Notes: a model not told the origin generated them from the sequence alone. A DNA stretch of 64,000 nucleotides from Pyxicephalus adspersus (GCF_032062135.1 NC_092862.1:91575752-91639751), one strand, 5' to 3'. Shown: positions 1 to 13,157, numbered from the stretch's first letter. A program made the numbers and translations.

Positions 1-130
1 CACTGATTACAAGTTTCTTTTTGATATTCTTTGACATTTTTACATTGATATAACTGTATGCACTTTATTGATATTGTTATAATGTTTACTGTTTTTTTCA
101 CTTTGCCAATAAAAATATTTAAAAAAAAAA
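1..130 (+). mobile_element. LINE 3' end fragment (probable L1)
   Basis: An AT-rich tail ends in an AATAAA signal followed by an A-run at about 110-130. The layout matches the 3' end of the L1 fragment that ends near 3497. It has no coding content and is cut by the window edge. The L1 assignment is inferred from the similar tail only. Confidence 0.4.
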
Positions 131-467
131 TTGTATTGCAAAACTTTGCTACTATGCCACTTTAGGGCAGCCTTTTCCTTCAGGTGCGTACCAGTACCTC
201 ATCTTCTCGGGAAGACACAAACAACTAGACCAAGTTGGGCTGACTACAGCCTTTTAAAATGATGGCTAACTATTTCTAGGTGCTCCAGCAGCTATAGGGC
301 GCAGTTGGAATATCAGATAGGCCAGACAGAAGAATCATATCTGGCATGCCCTGAAGCACCCAATTTCCTAATTCTGAAACTTATGGATTGCTGGACCAAA
401 AAATAGGACATTTGGCCAGAAATGTCAGAGTATGTGATTCAGGTGCTGTTTTTCACCCTAAAGTGTC
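131..467. other. no recognised feature
   Basis: Unique-looking sequence with no supported gene or repeat. It may be the upstream part of the decayed hAT copy that follows, but I cannot read a frame through it. Confidence 0.4.
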
Positions 468-605
468 ATGTCAGAAAGAGTATTTAGTGCAGCAAATGGA
501 ATTGTCACTCCCAAACGAACTATGCTGTTTGCCAACATTATGGCACAATTGACAATTAATAAAATGAACCAGTCCTTGTGTCCTGTTTCAGCAACCTGTT
601 CCTGA
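468..605 (+). pseudogene. hAT transposase C-terminal remnant
   Basis: A short frame reads SERVFSAANGIVTPKR and continues to a stop at 603-605. This matches the dimerisation region at the C-terminus of hAT-superfamily transposases, where a conserved S-E-R-x-FS(x)A-G block precedes a basic patch. Only about 45 residues are readable. The rest of the transposase, including the catalytic residues, is not recognisable upstream. It is a dead transposon fragment, not a host gene. A domesticated ZBED-type gene is conceivable but nothing around it supports that. Confidence 0.55.
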
Positions 606-1764
606 AGCCAAACTTTAATGGTACCACCAACAACAACCACCTTAGCATAACCACTACAACCACCAACAGCACAATTCGAGGTCAACGTTTAAAAAAAATG
701 GATACAAACTGTCCTTGATTCATTGGATTGGATAAATAAACTATTGCTGTTAATTTCCACTAAAACAACAGTTAAAAAATTAGAAAACTCACAACAGGGA
801 AAACTATTTGTGACCGATAATGAAATTATCAATTTAAAACAATTAAACGCCAGCAACTTTTTCCTGTTGTGGCGAAAGAAAAAAAATCTTCGTTTTTGGT
901 AACTATTAAACAGATCTGTACCAGATTCCTAAAACTGGCTAAATAAACCATTCAAAGTGATTTTCCATTCATAATATGTGGAGAACCCTGCAAGGCTGTG
1001 GATTCTGTTGCACTTGGCTGTGCAGGAGCAACCACATAGCAATGCTCTTAAACAATGTGACAGGACACATTTTTAAGGCTAAGAAGAAGCCTGGGAGAGC
1101 TTTCTTTTACACAGCACAGGGTATTTGGGATCTGGTAAGTGTGTATAAAGGGAAACGTTTTCTGAACAGGAAAAATTTTAGCTGAGGAGTTTGGTGGAGG
1201 AGGGGAGTTGAATGAGTGGAGTGGAATAATGGGAAGTTAAAAAAAAAACATTTATAATCCTTTACCATATTAACAGCTAATGCTCAAAAGAAATGTGGAT
1301 AATAGATGATGATACACAATCAGATTGTACAATGAATTCAGCAAGCATGCAGTTGAAGGTTGAATCCTGCAAGACTTCAGAAGCTGAGAGATATTTAGTT
1401 GTATTTCAGTTCCCAGAGATTCTGTATCTGTTCCTGATTACTGTTACTGACCTGGCTTCTCTGGCTGCTCATCTGATCTTTTGTTGACCCCAGCTTGTTC
1501 TGAATAAGATTCCTGTTTGCTGCTTTCACTGCTCAATTTATCATTGTCCCTGGAATGGAAAATAATGGGAAATCCAAAATTTTTTAATTAAGTAAATCTG
1601 TTCTGCTGATAACCACTTTTACTTCCTGTTGTGTCTGTGACAGAAGTTAGGTTTCATAGAAGAACGCATGATAGACCACACACACACCTTAAAACATAAT
1701 TATTTGAACACTGCTTTTACAGCCTTCCTGCGGCAAGACAAGACCCCTCAGATTGCTTGATTCA
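606..1764. other. no recognised feature
   Basis: AT-rich sequence without supported genes. Short open frames such as the one at 976-1185 show no recognisable family and no splice context. Confidence 0.4.
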
Positions 1765-3497
1765 AATTAATTCAATCTAAACAAAGTCTTGGTATGGGCT
1801 TCCCAGACATACGCAAATACAACTTAGCGTGTTTGCTTCGCTATGTAAAGGACTGGTGGCACCACACATCTTTTTATGCAGTGGTTAAGCTGGAATCTTT
1901 ACTGGTGAAACCTTGGTCTGTGCTTGGTTTACTTAATGACCCATATGCTAGTATACCACGCAATGTGCGTACAAATTTGCTTCTGAGGGACACTCTGCTG
2001 GTATGGCGAGAAACTGAAAAGCTATGTCGCTACGGCCAAAGCTTTACCGTGATGACACCACTGTATTCGTCACCTAGCTTCTGTTAGGGATTGCAACACA
2101 ACGCCTATAAATTGTGGGCAAGGCGAGGTATTGAGTTATTTGCTGGATGACACCAACTGTTTATTATCGTTTAATGTCCTTAGGGCCAAGTTTGTTCTCC
2201 CCTCCCTCCACTTTTTGTACTATCTACAGGTCAAGTCCATTTTTTTCCCGCAGCAAGGCATCTACACCATACCACCCATACCCCTTCCATTAGGTCAAAT
2301 GCTGGGCGTGCCCGCATCTCGACATTCGATATCATACATCTACCCGTTATTGTTGGAAGCCTCTAAAGGGGTGGAACCAAGGCTATCTTTCGTGACCAAA
2401 TGGGCTGATTATTTGCGATGCCCATATTCAGATATGTTGAAACTCTTAGAGGCTAGCTGGTCCATTGTAAGGCAATCTAATGTAAGTTAGGTATAGTGAG
2501 AACTCCAATTTAAAATTATTCATAGAGCTTATTATGCGTTTAATCTGCAGTTTCGCTCTAGTATGATGACTCTGAGGATAATGGCCTGCCCTAAGTGTGC
2601 TTTTCCACTGGCTCCATTAGAAAACTTGTTATGGGATTGCCAGGCAATTAGTGCCATTTGGAAATCATTTTTTCGTTATATTGCCCGGGTTACTGGGCAT
2701 GCCCATTCTTTGTCACCTCATTTGGCGCTCTTTCACAGAGCACCCTCCCATACTTCTGGTCATCTTTGTTTGCTGGCAGCTAAAAAAGCTATATTGAAAC
2801 AATGGATGGAACCCCAACCTCCCACAATAATGCAATGTACTAATTATTTGCAAACTCTCATGTTTATTGACAAAATGGAAGCCGCCAAACATTTAGACAC
2901 TCACCCACAAAAGTTTTTGCAACGTGGATGCAATACTTACAGTACTCTTTACCTCCATCCCAGCTGCAGGATATTATAAAAACTTTTCGCCATACCATCT
3001 GGTATGACTTGAGGGCTTTGGGAGCGACTAGTTAGAGATTTGTTTGATGTAAGGGCGCATGTTTATCTGTGGGGTACAAAAATCTAAAGAATCTAAAAAT
3101 TCTATTTTCCCCTAAATTTCCTCTTGTAAAGCAATTTCTGGGAAGGTAGAGAGAACAGTCTACCGATTGTTCAAGGGTATACCTTAGTTTTCTTTTTTGG
3201 AACTTGGTTTTGTCCCATGGTTATGTGGTTATCTCTCAAATTTTTTCTTACGTATATTTGGTCACTTTTAAAAATTATTAAAAAAATAAGGGGCATAGAC
3301 AATATTTTGGGATGTATTTCATGTCTGCAGAAATGTTTTTTATGTTAGGGTCTTTTTGGGGCCCGTTACAATTTGCATTTCTTTTTTTTGTTCTCTGTAC
3401 TTGATTGTATGGTATGTCTTATTTGCACTGTTTTCTTTTTTACTGTATTTGCTTTTTACTGTCTTGCCTTCAATAAAAAAGATATTAAAAAAAAAAC
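1765..3497 (+). mobile_element. L1-type LINE, 3' fragment (ORF2 C-terminus and 3' UTR)
   Basis: Broken frames from 1794 to 2979 read the post-polymerase part of L1 ORF2. The MGFPDIRKYNLACLLRYVKDW block (1794 on) is the typical L1 segment after the thumb region. At about 2585 a C-P-K-C, L-L-W-D-C-Q block with a following aromatic-rich stretch matches the C-terminal cysteine region. Stops at about 2085, 2490 and 2979 break the frame. A long AT-rich 3' UTR follows, with an AATAAA at about 3470 and an A-run ending near 3497. The element is 5'-truncated and lacks the endonuclease and polymerase core, so it is dead. Confidence 0.75.
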
Positions 3498-3838
3498 ATA
3501 ATTATGTCCTGCCCTGAAAAAATATAATGTACTGATTATAAGTGCCACAATACCATTCTGGGCTTTTTCTTTTTCTTGTCTTACTTTTCTTTCACTCCTC
3601 TTCCTTTTCTCTTACCTATTATATAGTGTATAAATCTGTATGTGTTTTTAAAAGTTTTGCATCCCATTCACCATATTTATATTTCTTATAAATATTGGAT
3701 ACTTTTGTCAAGTGTTATGTCACATGCTTTGTCCACCTGTTGGTGATTTGGTTGGCAAGTTTATAATAATTGATGCTATAAATGATGCTTAAAAAAAAGA
3801 AAATAAAAAAAGTCTGTATAGGCTGAGATGAGTTTACA
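3498..3838. other. no recognised feature
   Basis: AT-rich spacer between an L1 tail and a Tc1-type element. I see nothing supportable in it. Confidence 0.4.
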
Positions 3839-4585
3839 TTGGCCAGCTTATTAGGTACACCTGTTCCATCAGCTAGTAACATAAAAATCTAATCAGTCAA
3901 TTACATAAAAAAGGCTGAAGCTTGAAGCATATGGGCTACAGCAGCAAGAGACCATGTAGTGGGGCACTAGCATCAAATATGAAGAGGCACCTGAGGCTAC
4001 AATTCATCAAGGTAGGTTAAAAGAAAATGTTGCTAGGTCTGATGAGTCTCTATACCTGCTGTGAAATTATAATGGTAAGGTCAGAATTTGGTATCAACAA
4101 TCTGAATGAATGGATCCATCCTGCGTTGTGTCAACAGTTTAGGCTGGTGGTGTAATAGTGTAGGGGATATTTTCTTGATATTCTTAAGGCCTTGAAGTAG
4201 CAGCTGAGCAATGCTTAAATGACATAGTACAGTAGCTGACCATGTCCTCATTGTATCTTCTGATGGCTACTTCCAGTAGGATCACATGTCCATGTCACAA
4301 AGATGAAATCCCTTCAAATTGATTGAACATGACAATGCACTGTACTAGCCTCAAAAGTACAAGTCTCAATCTAATAGAACACTTTTGGGATGTGGAGGAA
4401 CAGAATATTTGCATCATGGATGTCTAGCCAATAAATCTGCAGCAATTGTGTCATATTATTACGTCAATAAGAACCACAATCTATGAAGATTGTTTCCAGT
4501 GCTTTGTTGAATCTATGCCACGAAGAATTACAACAATTCTGGAAAAATCAAGGTTTCCAGCCTGGTACTAGCAAGGTAGCAAGTA
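3839..4585 (+). mobile_element. Tc1/mariner DNA transposon remnant
   Basis: The left end begins with the terminal segment TTGGCCAGCTTATTAGGTAC, which I recall from Tc1-like elements of fish and frogs. Inside, at about 4366-4440, broken coding sequence reads NLIEHFWDV then ICIMDV and NLQQL. This corresponds to the NPIEHLW block that carries the third catalytic acidic residue of Tc1-type DD34E transposases. A downstream stretch at about 4500-4535 encodes the ESMPRR-like C-terminus. There are stops and deletions, and the right terminal repeat is eroded after 4575. The length of about 750 bp against about 1.2-1.6 kb for an intact element indicates internal deletion. Confidence 0.7.
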
Positions 4586-5220
4586 AGTGTAAGTCCCAGT
4601 ATCCTCTCACTAACTGAAAAGCAAATCAATAGAGTGTGGCTTTCATGTAATACAGGTGGCTGCTGTAGGTAGAGGAAATATATATGTAAATGAAAATAAA
4701 CTGAAGGACATATGATGGTGTTCAATAATCAGACCTTAACTTCTAAGTGAATGCTGCCTAATGCTGAAGATGATGTAGAAAAAAATACCCCTATCTATGT
4801 TCGTGTCATCACATTACCTTGTACTGGTGTGTGATCCGATATTGTATTATCCAGTAAACCATACATAGACGAACCTCTGGTGTATGTCCTCTATTGGAAA
4901 ACTCTACTGAATAGTATATAGACAAGTTTAATTAATTAATTTTCAAAACACTTAATAATTGCCTGCCTACCCACTCAGGTGATGGATAGCAAGCATATAA
5001 CACCTTAGTGATGATCATGAACAATATGGTATGAGGACACTAGAAAATTTAAATAAAAAATACTGCAAGGCAGGCAGAAACGCTCTTAAATGTCTCCATC
5101 AGTAACAAGCAAGGTCAAGCCTACAGTGCTGGTTGATTTAAAGAACAAGAACAATCAAGATGAAGTCTGCAGGGGAAAAAAACCAAGTGGTGTCCAGAGA
5201 TGAGCAATATCTGCTGTGCA
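4586..5220. other. no recognised feature
   Basis: No supported gene or repeat. Confidence 0.35.
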
Positions 5221-5221
5221 G

Positions 5222-5254
<33 letters not shown>

Positions 5255-5350
5255 AAACAGGATTTATATAGTGCCAACATATTACGCAGCGCTGTACATT
5301 TAAAAGGGGTTGCAAATGACAGACTAATACAGACAGTGATACAGGAGGTG
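5221..5350 (-). repeat. SINE/LINE 3' tail with (TAA)n end
   Basis: The minus strand carries a tail block with the words CAGCGCTGCGTAATATGTTG and then TATATAAATC, followed by a TAA/TTA microsatellite (5222-5253 on the plus strand). The same block ends the tRNA-like SINE at 62001-62335, so the two share a 3' tail. Such tails are typical of SINEs that borrow the 3' end of a partner LINE. Confidence 0.6.
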
Positions 5351-5654
5351 GCCAACTTTTTTTAGAACTGTATAACTTGGTGAGAAATCCCCCCGTTTTT
5401 TTATTTATTTGTTTGTTTTTTTGCTGTTTCTGTTCCAGTTAGAAGATTACTCTCTCCAATTGACCTGATCCCCAGAAATAAATATTTGAGTCAACTTCAG
5501 AATAAAGTAGAGGGAAAGCATCTAATAGTTTCTCTTGTACTTGTGGCAACTATCTAATAGGGCACATCCCTTACATTGAAAAGAGACCTTTAAACTTCAT
5601 GTTGAGTCTCCAGGACAAAAAATAAATGGAAGTTATATCTGATTACCTAAGAAC

Positions 5655-5905
5655 AGTGTCACTCAACTACAGTTCCTCAAGAGGTTGCAAGGCAATGAGC
5701 AGTTTGGGACTCTTAGGTACATTTAATTGACACCAATGATCTTTGTCTGTAGGGGTGACATTCTGAAAAGCAATGTAAGAGACAGATTTCCAACTAACCA
5801 TCATGCTAATATACTGTAAACTGTAGATCTAATAATTATAGTAGGGATTCCCTGAAGACTTAAAAGTTATTTCAAGGTTTCCCAATGTTATAAAGGCTTC
5901 TTTCC
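5655..5905. repeat. MITE-like repeat, copy 1
   Basis: It shares a diffuse but ordered set of words with 24935-25165: a GTTCCTC/GTTCCTT start, a gtgacac block, a CTAACCA-ATGCTAATAT block, and an end with CCTGAAG and TATTTCAAGG. It has no coding content. The class is uncertain; the ends resemble non-autonomous DNA transposons. Confidence 0.45.
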
Positions 5906-7644
5906 TATAAGAGCAAACTAGGCCATGTCTTAAAAAGTATTTCTTACTCTTAGTTCATAGATTCATAGGTTTAGGATTTAGGCTTACATTCTATGAATGT
6001 ATATATCTTTATGTTTTTTTCTTTTGGTTGAACTTGAGGGACATGTGTCTCTTGTCAACCTGTCTTATCATGTAACTACAGTAGATAATATGGTAAGAAT
6101 ATGTCATGTTTGGTATTCCAATAGCTATACATGGTATTGTTTCTTTGACTGTAGTTATTGTGTTTCAGAACACAGTGTTGTACTAACAATACCACCATGT
6201 TTTATTACTCTTTATTACTTTCAATAAACATCACCAATGCTTTGAACTTGTTTTAGGCAACTGGTCCAGTTTGCATACCCACTAGTAAATGGGGTCATTA
6301 TTAGTACAATATATTTAATAGCAAAATAGAACAATGCAGATGAGCTCCTATGACCATTCTGATTTGTGCCCATGGTAATGGTATGGCAGTGCTAAATTTG
6401 ATGGTGCTGGCAGAGACAGAAAAGTAACAATGCATGTTTGAAGACTTTGACCCTTCCTTTATTCCTAAAATTTAAATGTTGGCTGCTTGTGATCAGGTAG
6501 CCAGCAAAATGCATTACATGCAGCTAAAGCTTGGCCTTTGCTTTGAACTTTTGCATTTAGGTCTTTAATTTGGTACCCTATAAGTTCGGTTCAACCATTT
6601 TAAAGCTAGTCGGTCCTTTGCTTATCCTTTACTGTCCAAAGAAAGGGTGAGAAGAGATTTAAGTTTTACTAAACTGAACTAAAAAAGAAATAATTCCTAG
6701 ACAGGGTTGTATGCCATTGCAAATTTCCTTTTATCTCATAATTGGAAGGAAAGAAATCCAAGGGATTAGGATGATTGTAAATTGCCAGAAGTCAATAAAA
6801 ACAATATTACATTTAACAGGTGGAATTAAAAAAAAAAATCTGGATCCTAAACCATCAAAATAACCTGAAAAATGTATCGTATGAATCATTTTTACATGTT
6901 TTCCATGCTACTCAACGTGCTACTACTAATTAGGGTGCAAAGAGCAAATGTTTTGCTTAGATTTCCTTCTGCAAATAACAGAATTTATGAATTATAAGTA
7001 AGTCAAATCAGGTTTTGCAAATCTCTGTGTAGCATACATTCCTTTTGTAAAGAAATTTATTTGTACTTTTGTTATACTGAAAAAATAAAATCAAAGACAT
7101 GGACTTTAGGGGTATTTCTTTTTTTTTTTTTTTCCTTAACCTTTTTATTTAGATGTTTTCTAAACTTTTGTCTAATTAAAGCAATAGTCTGCTCATAGTT
7201 TTAGTATGTAGCTTGGCTCTAATGCTGACAAACTGCAGGAAGTTAGATTAGACAATATGTCTGGTTCAGGAGTGAATCAGTTTCATACATCTTCACGGTC
7301 CCCTCATGGTGCACTTGGGAATACTGTAAGTATTATTAGTTGTTTTCACAAAGATTCTCTGCTAGATATTTTTAAATAGAGAACTGCACTATTAAGTCAT
7401 GTCAATGTTTTTAATTTATATTTTTGTTCATATGTGCAAGTTTACAGTATCTAACAGTTAAAGTATGATGCTATTCTTGGTCAGACATTTTGATGAAACA
7501 AAAGCTGTCAACTTTGTAACTTAAACCTGTTTACATAAGACCCAATACACACACTCTTAATAGGTATAACACACACCTTTTACACCCCTCTACTGAACAT
7601 ATGTTTACAGTGTTTATGTTAACTTTATAGGAACAATATTTTGT
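5906..7644. other. no recognised gene
   Basis: AT-rich sequence. A T-run at about 7117-7134 may mark the poly(A) tail of a minus-strand retro-insertion, but no body could be recognised. Nothing else is supportable. Confidence 0.35.
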
Positions 7645-7667
7645 GTCAATCATTTTTTTTAGGTTTT

Positions 7668-10600
7668 TCAAACATTTACTTCACAATTAACAAAACAGGA
7701 AACATTTACAATGAACATATATCGGTTAATAGAAAGGAACAATCCAAAGGAGTGCAACAAATAATTTATGGTTGTACAATGTAAGATAATTCCAAAAAAA
7801 CATTTTATGTGGCATGTTCTTCTTGTACCTATACCCTGAGGGAGCTTTACAACCTTTGTAAACAAATATCCTAAATTAGGGGAACAGACAAAAACTAGAC
7901 TAACAGTGGCCCACAACATAAAGGGGAAAAGGGGGGGGGGGATTAGGGAGGAGGAAAGATGATTCATTTCTAGAGGCCTTTTACTCGGCCAGTAGAAACA
8001 TCTGCTCAAATCCACAAATAGATCCATTACAGGTATGACAGTAGTAAAGGAGGACACAAAGGACTGCAATTGCCTATTTAGCACCCATGATAACATCCTG
8101 ACCTGAGGAGGAATAGTGAGGGATGCTAAAGGAGGAACTTGTCTATCATGTAGTATACCTCTTAGTAAACGGACATCAGAGGCACACCAAGCTAAAGATT
8201 GTGGTTTTCTCATTGCTGGAAGAAAAGCCGGGTTATCAAATAAAGGGGTCATAGGTCCAGGGCATGTAAAAAGTTTACCTAGTCGGATATGAGCATCCCA
8301 TATATGTAATAGGTCTGAGGTAAGGCCGGGAAAAGAGGTGCTGAGTTGTAGAAGAGAGCTGGCTTCCCAGGGTATAGACCTAAAATCGATTGGGGATAGT
8401 AGATTCTCCAAAATAACTCAATCTTTGTCCTCCCTATTGTGAAACCAGTCTACCAAATGCACCAAATCAGAAGCGCGGTAGCACAACATGATGTCTGGGG
8501 CTCCCACTCCACCCTTGTTCTTGGGTTTCATACAGAATGCTATGCGAGGGTGTTTCGCTTTCCAGATGAAGATCTCGAATAACCTCTATCTTACGGAGAA
8601 ATTTGGCAGGTAGGAGGATTGGCACTGTTTGAAACACATAGAGCAGCCTAGGTAGGATATCCATTTTTAAAGATAATATATGTGCGAACCATGATAGGGG
8701 GAGAGAATTGTATTTTTGAAGATCCAACTGGAGCTTACTATACAGAGGGGCATAATTAAAAGCAAACAATTTATGGGGATCAGAAGTAATGAGTGTACCC
8801 AGATACTTAATGGCATCAGTGCAAATCCTAAAGGATGTGTTCCTAAAGAGCTGATAGAGGAGATATGGGCTGGCGAAATATTAAGAATTTTAGATTTGGA
8901 ATAGTTTACCTTTAAATTACTATATAGACTGAATTTTTCAAATTTCTTCAGCACAAATTCCTTCAGTACAGAAGGGATTGTGATATGGGGAGATGTTATA
9001 TATAGTAGCAAATCATCCGAATAAATAGTGAAACTTTGAACTCAGTTTTACCTATCGTAACGCCACAGATGTCCAGTTTCTGACGTAAAGCTACTGCTAG
9101 GTGCCCCATGACCAGTGCATATAGAAGGAGTGATAAAGGGCATCATTGTCTAGTACCTTTTAAAATGTGGAAAGAATCTGACAATGAACCGTTCACTTGT
9201 ACTCTAGCACTTAGTGAGGAATAAAACGCTGCAGTTCCAGAAACCATACTGGGACCCAGCCCTACCCGTCTTATTGTCACATACATAAAGGGCCTGTTGA
9301 CCCTGTCAAAGGCCTTTTCGGCATCGACTGATAGCATACACATAAGGGTCTTTGTAGCTTTGGCGTGCTGGGTCAACAGGATGGTTTTGATGATATTGTC
9401 TCTAGCTTCTCTCCCAAGGATAAACCCAACCTGATCCTTGTAAATTAAGAAGGGCATATACCTCAAGATCCTATTGGCTATCAATTTGGAAACAATTTTT
9501 TACAAAAATTGGGAAGATAAGCCTATAGTTTGAGCAAAGTGTGTGGTCCTTTCCTGGCTTTGGTATGACAGTAACATGAGCCTCTAGGCTTTGTGTCGGG
9601 AAGGGTGTATCGTGGGTCGTAATAGAAGAAAACACTCTGGTTAAAAAGAGCACAATTTGGGGAGCATGTAGCTTATAGAACTGTAATGTGAACCCATCCG
9701 AACCCGGGCTTTTTCCTGCTGGAGTGGATTTGATTTCCCCAGAGACCTCATCGTCAGTGAATTGAGATTCCAATTGGATAGCAACTTCTGGGTCAAATTC
9801 TGGGAGAGCTGTCTCCTCTATGTACTGTTGGAGGTAAGTAGGGGCCACAGAGTTGTGGTGAATTTGATATAGGTCTGAGTAGAACATGTGAAAGATTTGC
9901 AGGATATCACTAGGAGTGGAGGACATTTCTCCCTGTGTCTTACGAATGGAGGGAACATATGTAGCCGATGTTCGTAGACTTAGCCCTCTCGCTAACAGTT
10001 TACCACACTATAGGCTAAATCATAGAGTTCAAGAAGACGGGTTCTGGCAGCGGGTAACTCTAAAAATATATCAGGGGACATAGTTTGTTTATGTAACTAT
10101 TCTTGGGACCTAGCTTGTCATTTATGTTTACAATCTCCTGTGCTCTGATCTTTTTGAGTCTGGACCCTTGTTGTACTAACCCTCGAGTGGTAACCCTGAG
10201 TGTGACTCGGGGTAAAAGAAAGTTGCTGAAAGAGGTAACTCCGAGTCACACTCGGGGTGGCTAAACCAATGTAAAATCAATGATAAATGAAACCTTACCT
10301 GTTCCGCCGGCATCCTCCATCGTCCCTTGCGTCTTCTCTCTTACTCTGGTAGGGGTCTTCTGCATCTGATGAGTCACCGGAGAGTTCCTGGTGACGTTGG
10401 TGCCTGCAGACATTCCGTTTGGGGCGTGGCAGGAATTTCAAATGTATTTGTATTGCATTCAATACAAAATAACTGTATTGAATGAAATACAGTGGATTTG
10501 TATGTGTAAAACCAGCACATTGTCTTTCATGAACATTTATTTTACAGTATAATATAATAGTATAAATGATTTTGTGTTTCAAACAATATTAAACTCCAAA

Positions 10601-11460
10601 TATTCCACATAACTGCCTTTATAGCCTCCCATTGTGTGGGTAACGAGGTAGAGTGTTAGTGAGTCTAGTTAGTCTATAACTGCACAAATCTCATCCTTAA
10701 ACAAGGAATCATTGCATTTCCATGTCCAAGTCTTAGGGCCTGCCTGCCGGATATGTAAAGTTACCATGACCAATGAGTGGTTGGACCAGGGGCAGGAATC
10801 TATGGAGGCAGTAGGGTGCCAGTCTAGTACGGGGTGACTTACCAGTATATAGTCGATAAGGGAGTACACACAGTGTGTGTTGGAATAAAAGGTGTAGTCC
10901 TTAATTCTTGGGTGTAAAGTGTGCCAGACATCAATTAACCTAGCATCCTATAGTTTTCAACGAAAGGAGTTTAACTTTGAGTAAGAAATAGGCGTTTTAC
11001 CAGAGGAAGTGTCTATGCGGGGATCAAAGGCAAAATTCAAATCTCCCCTGACTACCACTATGCCCTCTGCAAATCCCTTCAGGATATCTAAAATATGTGT
11101 AGTAGCTACCGAGGGTTGGTGGTTGGGAGCATAAAAGGAAGCTGATGTAAACTTCTTATCCCAAATGGAGACCTTAATAAACAAATATCTGCCCTGACAG
11201 TCAGTTAAAGTATCTAGTATTTGGATTGGTAAAGTTGTGTGGAATGTTATTGACACTGTCTTTGTTTTGAAATTGGGGCCGGAGCTATGAAACCATGAGG
11301 TGTAGTACGGGTTACAGAGGGAGGGAATCTAATTAGACTGCAAGTGGGTTTCTTGGAGGATGAGGATTTGTTCTTTCGCCTTATGCTGATTGTAGAGGAG
11401 CTGTGAGCGCTTATTGGGGCTATTAATACCCTTAACATTAGGAATGCAAATTTTCAAGGG
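7668..11460 (-). pseudogene. L1 ORF2 (endonuclease / reverse transcriptase), frameshifted
   Basis: The protein would nick DNA and copy RNA by target-primed reverse transcription. Near 11440 the endonuclease begins with NVKGINSPNKR, followed by the catalytic ILQETHL block at about 11340-11380. A GDLN block follows at about 11045, and at about 10770 the block usually read as SDH is SNHSLV, so a catalytic aspartate is replaced by asparagine. Polymerase blocks follow: SPGSDGFTLQFYK at about 9700, DAEKAFDRVNRPF at about 9300, and the active-site box read as YSDDLLLYIT at about 9010-9040 (FADD is usual in L1). KVNYSKSKILN follows at about 8900. At least six frame breaks are present. A MITE splits the frame at 10176-10592. 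Confidence 0.8.
10176..10592 (-). mobile_element. TTAA-type (piggyBac-like) MITE, copy 1, inside L1 ORF2
   Basis: The left end CTAACCCTCGAGTGGTAA and the following GAGTGTGACTCGGGG block match, in inverse orientation, the right ends of the copies at 25413-25854 and 41248-41833. The internal GTATTGAATG hairpin module (about 10440-10500) is also shared. The right limit is set at a TTAA at 10589-10592 and is uncertain. It interrupts L1 coding sequence, so it inserted after the L1. Confidence 0.55.
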
Positions 11461-12059
11461 TTGGGTCTGCAGTGCTTTTATTGTTCTGGCCTCTGCGGCT
11501 GGGGTAAAATGTGTGTAGGGGGCTGGTGTGGAGATGGGAGCTACAACAAACCTGCACTAGTAGGGGTTAAGGGAGGTAAGGGATAGGGTGGAGGGTAAAT
11601 AAGGATAAAGGGACACCAGGCAGGTGAAGAGGGCCAAACCTTCGCCTGTGGAGTGAAAATCTAAAGTGGGATCAAAACTGATCCCAACTTCAATCTATCT
11701 AAGATGGAAGGCCTATTTGGGGAAAGTGTCGGTTTATGGTGGGGAAAAAAATGTTCCCACCCAGGTAAACACACACATAAACAGCCGGGGGGTCTACTAG
11801 TGGAGTGGGGAACATGGTAAGCATATACAGTAAACAACATCATAACAGTGCCGCAATGGCCTGGGAGTATAGTCTGGTAAAACATGTAGCCAAACAGCTC
11901 TATAATAAAAAACATCCCTGAGCCTATGGGGTGCACAAAAACACATCAAAACAAAGTGGAAAAATAGGATGGTCATACGTAAGGCCTGTCCCCCACCATA
12001 ATATGACTGAGAGTAATTTAAACCTTGGCATGAGGGAGATAGTTAAAAAGGAGTTGCTT

Positions 12060-12400
12060 GCCCCAGAAGCTCCATGCTGGGCCTATTCCCAGAAGAACCA
12101 GCCAACACATGTCACCAGTAGATTGTTAGCCATGGAGATCATGGGGAAAGGCACCATCAGAGGTAACTGTAAATACAAGTATCAAAACCGAAATTTGTCA
12201 ACTCCCTCGTGCAAAGGGGATGTTGGGGATGGTGTTTCTCTCCAATGATGCTCCATGTAGACCAATCCCAGAAAATCCAGGTGATACAAATAGCAACTAC
12301 AATTGTTAACTATGGAGATCAGGGGGGAAGTCAACAACAGAGCAAGTACGATATAATAATAACACAACATGAATTGGATATAGCTACCAAACCATGTGCA
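12060..12400. repeat. diverged tandem duplication, about 175-bp unit
   Basis: Two consecutive stretches share the same ordered words: GCTCCATG, then CCCAGAA, then CTATGGAGATCA or CCATGGAGATCA with a G-run. They start near 12066 and 12244. They lie in the spacer of the L1. Confidence 0.45.
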
Positions 12401-12602
12401 TCCTATGAATGCAGTTTAAAGCGACTGTGAACCTAAACATCGGGTCTGCATCCGGGGTATGTCTTGCAGTTGAGGTAGAAAAAAGGGGGGTAGGAAGCCC
12501 CCCCTGCAGGGGGAATGGGATCACTTCAAGATAAGGCCTCCAAAGGTGTATCCACTGCATGGCAGTCTACTGTTGGCAGGATCCAATAATGGGAGGAAAT
12601 AA

Positions 12603-12645
12603 CATTCCTGAAAGTTTCCTCCACGTTCCTGAAAGTTTCCTCCAA
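12603..12645. repeat. short direct repeat, two units
   Basis: The word GTTCCTGAAAGTTTCCTCCA or a close variant occurs twice back to back. Confidence 0.6.
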
Positions 12646-13100
12646 GGATAATGCTTTCAAAGAGGAGGAGAGACCAACAAGGGGTTCCCCTTAAAATACT
12701 CAGGGCACCTTAAAAAATAGAAAAAAAACCCACGCGTTGTATGGAGTGGGTCGCAGCAGAGCTGCAGAGATCTTCTTGTATGATATACTGGTAAAAAATG
12801 GGGGAGAAAAAAAAACAAGGTATAGACCACAAGCAGGGGGGAGAAAAAAACAGGGGAAAAAGAAAACAGCTATATTCAGTACACAGATGAAAAAAAGCTG
12901 TATCTATTCTTCCATGAGAAGATTACAGATGACGCAGTGGTGAGTAGGGATGAGTGAGAATGCCTCTGACAGTCTCTCGAAATTTTCCCCGAACTTCCAA
13001 TGGGTCCGCAAAATTTCGTCAAACCGATCCCATGGTCCCTGGGCTGTACTTATCAATGATAATTACAGCCCAGGGACTTTGGGAACCTGAACTGTCACAG

Positions 13101-13157
13101 CTGAACTCATATGACCTCTAATTGGAGATTCTCTATGGAGAGATCATATGAGTTCAG
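13101..13157. repeat. subterminal hairpin, left side of hAT MITE
   Basis: Perfect 14-bp arms (CTGAACTCATATGA and its complement) enclose a 29-nt loop that itself contains a weaker inverted repeat. Confidence 0.8.

Noticed and set aside
7668..8411. 247-codon minus-strand open frame as a possible host gene
   Set aside because: It continues the L1 ORF2 layout from the polymerase region leftwards and lies just before the element's poly(A)-like end, so it is LINE sequence.
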